DNA from: Hahella sp.
GTDB lineage: Bacteria; Pseudomonadota; Gammaproteobacteria; Pseudomonadales; Oleiphilaceae
Assembly (NCBI GenBank): GCA_028280065.1
Contig: JANQMN010000004.1
Coordinates: forward strand, 1-64,000
Length of the DNA stretch: 64,000 nt
Reading direction: 5' to 3'
The notes under the pieces were generated by a model. The model ran no database searches. It was not told the DNA's origin and was given only the letters and a program-made list of their open reading frames with translations. Shown piece by piece: positions 63,319 through 64,000 of the stretch. Position 1 is the stretch's first letter; every line of letters starts with the position of its first letter. The position numbers and the translations under genes are program-made.

Positions 63319-64000
63319 TTAGATCTTAAGCTCCACGTAGGCTTCATCGCGAATTTCGCCGAGCCAGTTCTGCAGTTCTTCTTCATATTTGCGGCGATGA
63401 ATGATTTGCCTGGCCTGACTGGCTTGTACCTGGTCTCCGATATCCTGTTTGCGGCGGTCAAGGACTTCCAGGATGTGCCAGCCAAATTGCGACCGGAACG
63501 GCTCGCTTATTTCATTTACCGGCGCCTGGCTCATGACAGCTTCAAACTCCTGCACCATCTGCCCCGGATTCACCCATCCCAGGTCACCGCCGGCTGAGCC
63601 GGAAATGGCGTCATCGGAGTAGGCTCTCGCCAGTTCGGCAAAACTTTCTCCTGCGATGGCACGGTCGCGAATCTCCTTTATCAGATCCCGAGCGGCATAC
63701 TCGTCACGCAACTCATTCAATTGGATCAGGATATGCCGGGTTAACGACTGTTCGACAATTTTGCTGGAACCGCCCCGGACATCAGCGAGCGACACAAGAT
63801 GCACCGCGCTACCGGTAACAATCGGAGCCGCCACCTCGCCTTTGGACAATTTCGGCACCACCGGTGCAAACAGGGTCGGCAACTCTTCGGTACCACGCCA
63901 GCCGAGATCCCCGCCTTCAAGGGCGGTGGATGCCTCGGAATTGGTCACAGCCAACTCCGCGAAAGAGCCGCCATCGAGAACTTCCTGAGCTAAACGCTCG
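63319..64000 (-). CDS. surA: Periplasmic chaperone/isomerase SurA, 3' part (runs off the right edge)
   Basis: The minus strand is open from the stop at 63319 to the window end, 227 codons. It covers the end of the first parvulin domain (SFAELAVTNSEASTALEGGD followed by LGWR), the complete second one (GESFAELARAYSDD, GGDLGWVNPGQM, SQFGWHILEV) and the C-terminal helix. SurA escorts outer-membrane proteins. The 5' part lies outside the window. Confidence 0.93.
   Translation of the reverse strand, partial: ERLAQEVLDGGSFAELAVTNSEASTALEGGDLGWRGTEELPTLFAPVVPKLSKGEVAAPIVTGSAVHLVSLADVRGGSSKIVEQSLTRHILIQLNELRDEYAARDLIKEIRDRAIAGESFAELARAYSDDAISGSAGGDLGWVNPGQMVQEFEAVMSQAPVNEISEPFRSQFGWHILEVLDRRKQDIGDQVQASQARQIIHRRKYEEELQNWLGEIRDEAYVELKI

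Noticed and set aside
1-64000. CRISPR arrays, prophage modules, tRNA or rRNA genes
   Set aside because: No regularly spaced repeats, phage structural genes, integrase genes or tRNA-like cloverleaves were seen on reading both strands by eye; a dedicated scan was not possible.

Overview
The window comes from a gammaproteobacterium. The right end carries the order surA-pdxA-rsmA-apaG-apaH. The Zur, ZnuABC, FolE2, DksA2 and HisI2 homologues are of gammaproteobacterial type, and one secreted protein ends in a PEP-CTERM sorting signal, so the cell should have an exosortase. I cannot place it to genus.

Layout. The left edge (1-0.9 kb) holds the 5' part of a class Ia ribonucleotide reductase gene on the minus strand behind a cobalamin riboswitch. 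From about 3.4 to 48.3 kb the window is an unusually complete zinc-limitation island. I found ten copies of an 18-bp near-palindrome close to GATATGTTATATCATATC, which I read as this organism's Zur box. They lie before nearly every zinc-related operon: nicO-pyrC2-folE2-thrS2, hisI2, dksA2, a COG0523 GTPase with a WD40 partner, znuA1, a second COG0523 GTPase (possibly also cysS2-yidD-trm112 on the other strand), a third COG0523 GTPase, an aztD/outer-membrane protein/solute-binding protein/permease operon, znuA2 with divergent znuCB, and DUF1826-DUF1007-nicO-COG0523. The zur gene itself is at 25.4 kb. Between these lie a probable metal-free iota-type carbonic anhydrase, a methionine synthase split into two genes, a DmeF-type efflux pump, a flavoprotein/ACR3-like permease/SagB-like dehydrogenase set, a guanidine-I riboswitch with two DUF1989 proteins, an aspartoacylase, and an SmtB-type sensor with a histidine-rich repeat protein.

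How the genes may work together. Several genes are known or likely zinc-sparing replacements (FolE2, two-cysteine DksA2, iota-carbonic anhydrase, PyrC2). Others capture zinc (three solute-binding proteins, two permeases, one ATPase, a periplasmic beta-propeller chaperone, an outer-membrane barrel, two NicO permeases), and four COG0523 GTPases may deliver it. The most novel observation is a stretch of about 115-125 residues beginning FEW(A/S)G and ending FTEH.P.EF that occurs both in periplasmic ZnuA1 and inside a cytoplasmic COG0523 GTPase. It looks like an undescribed shared, possibly metal-handling, domain.

From about 48.4 kb the content changes: a DUF1778/GNAT toxin-antitoxin pair, a PEP-CTERM protein, about 1.8 kb of gene-poor DNA with decayed fragments, a DUF2164 protein, a surface-glycan-type methyltransferase, two AraC regulators flanking an amidohydrolase, a desaturase fused to its own electron-transfer module, and finally the conserved housekeeping block.
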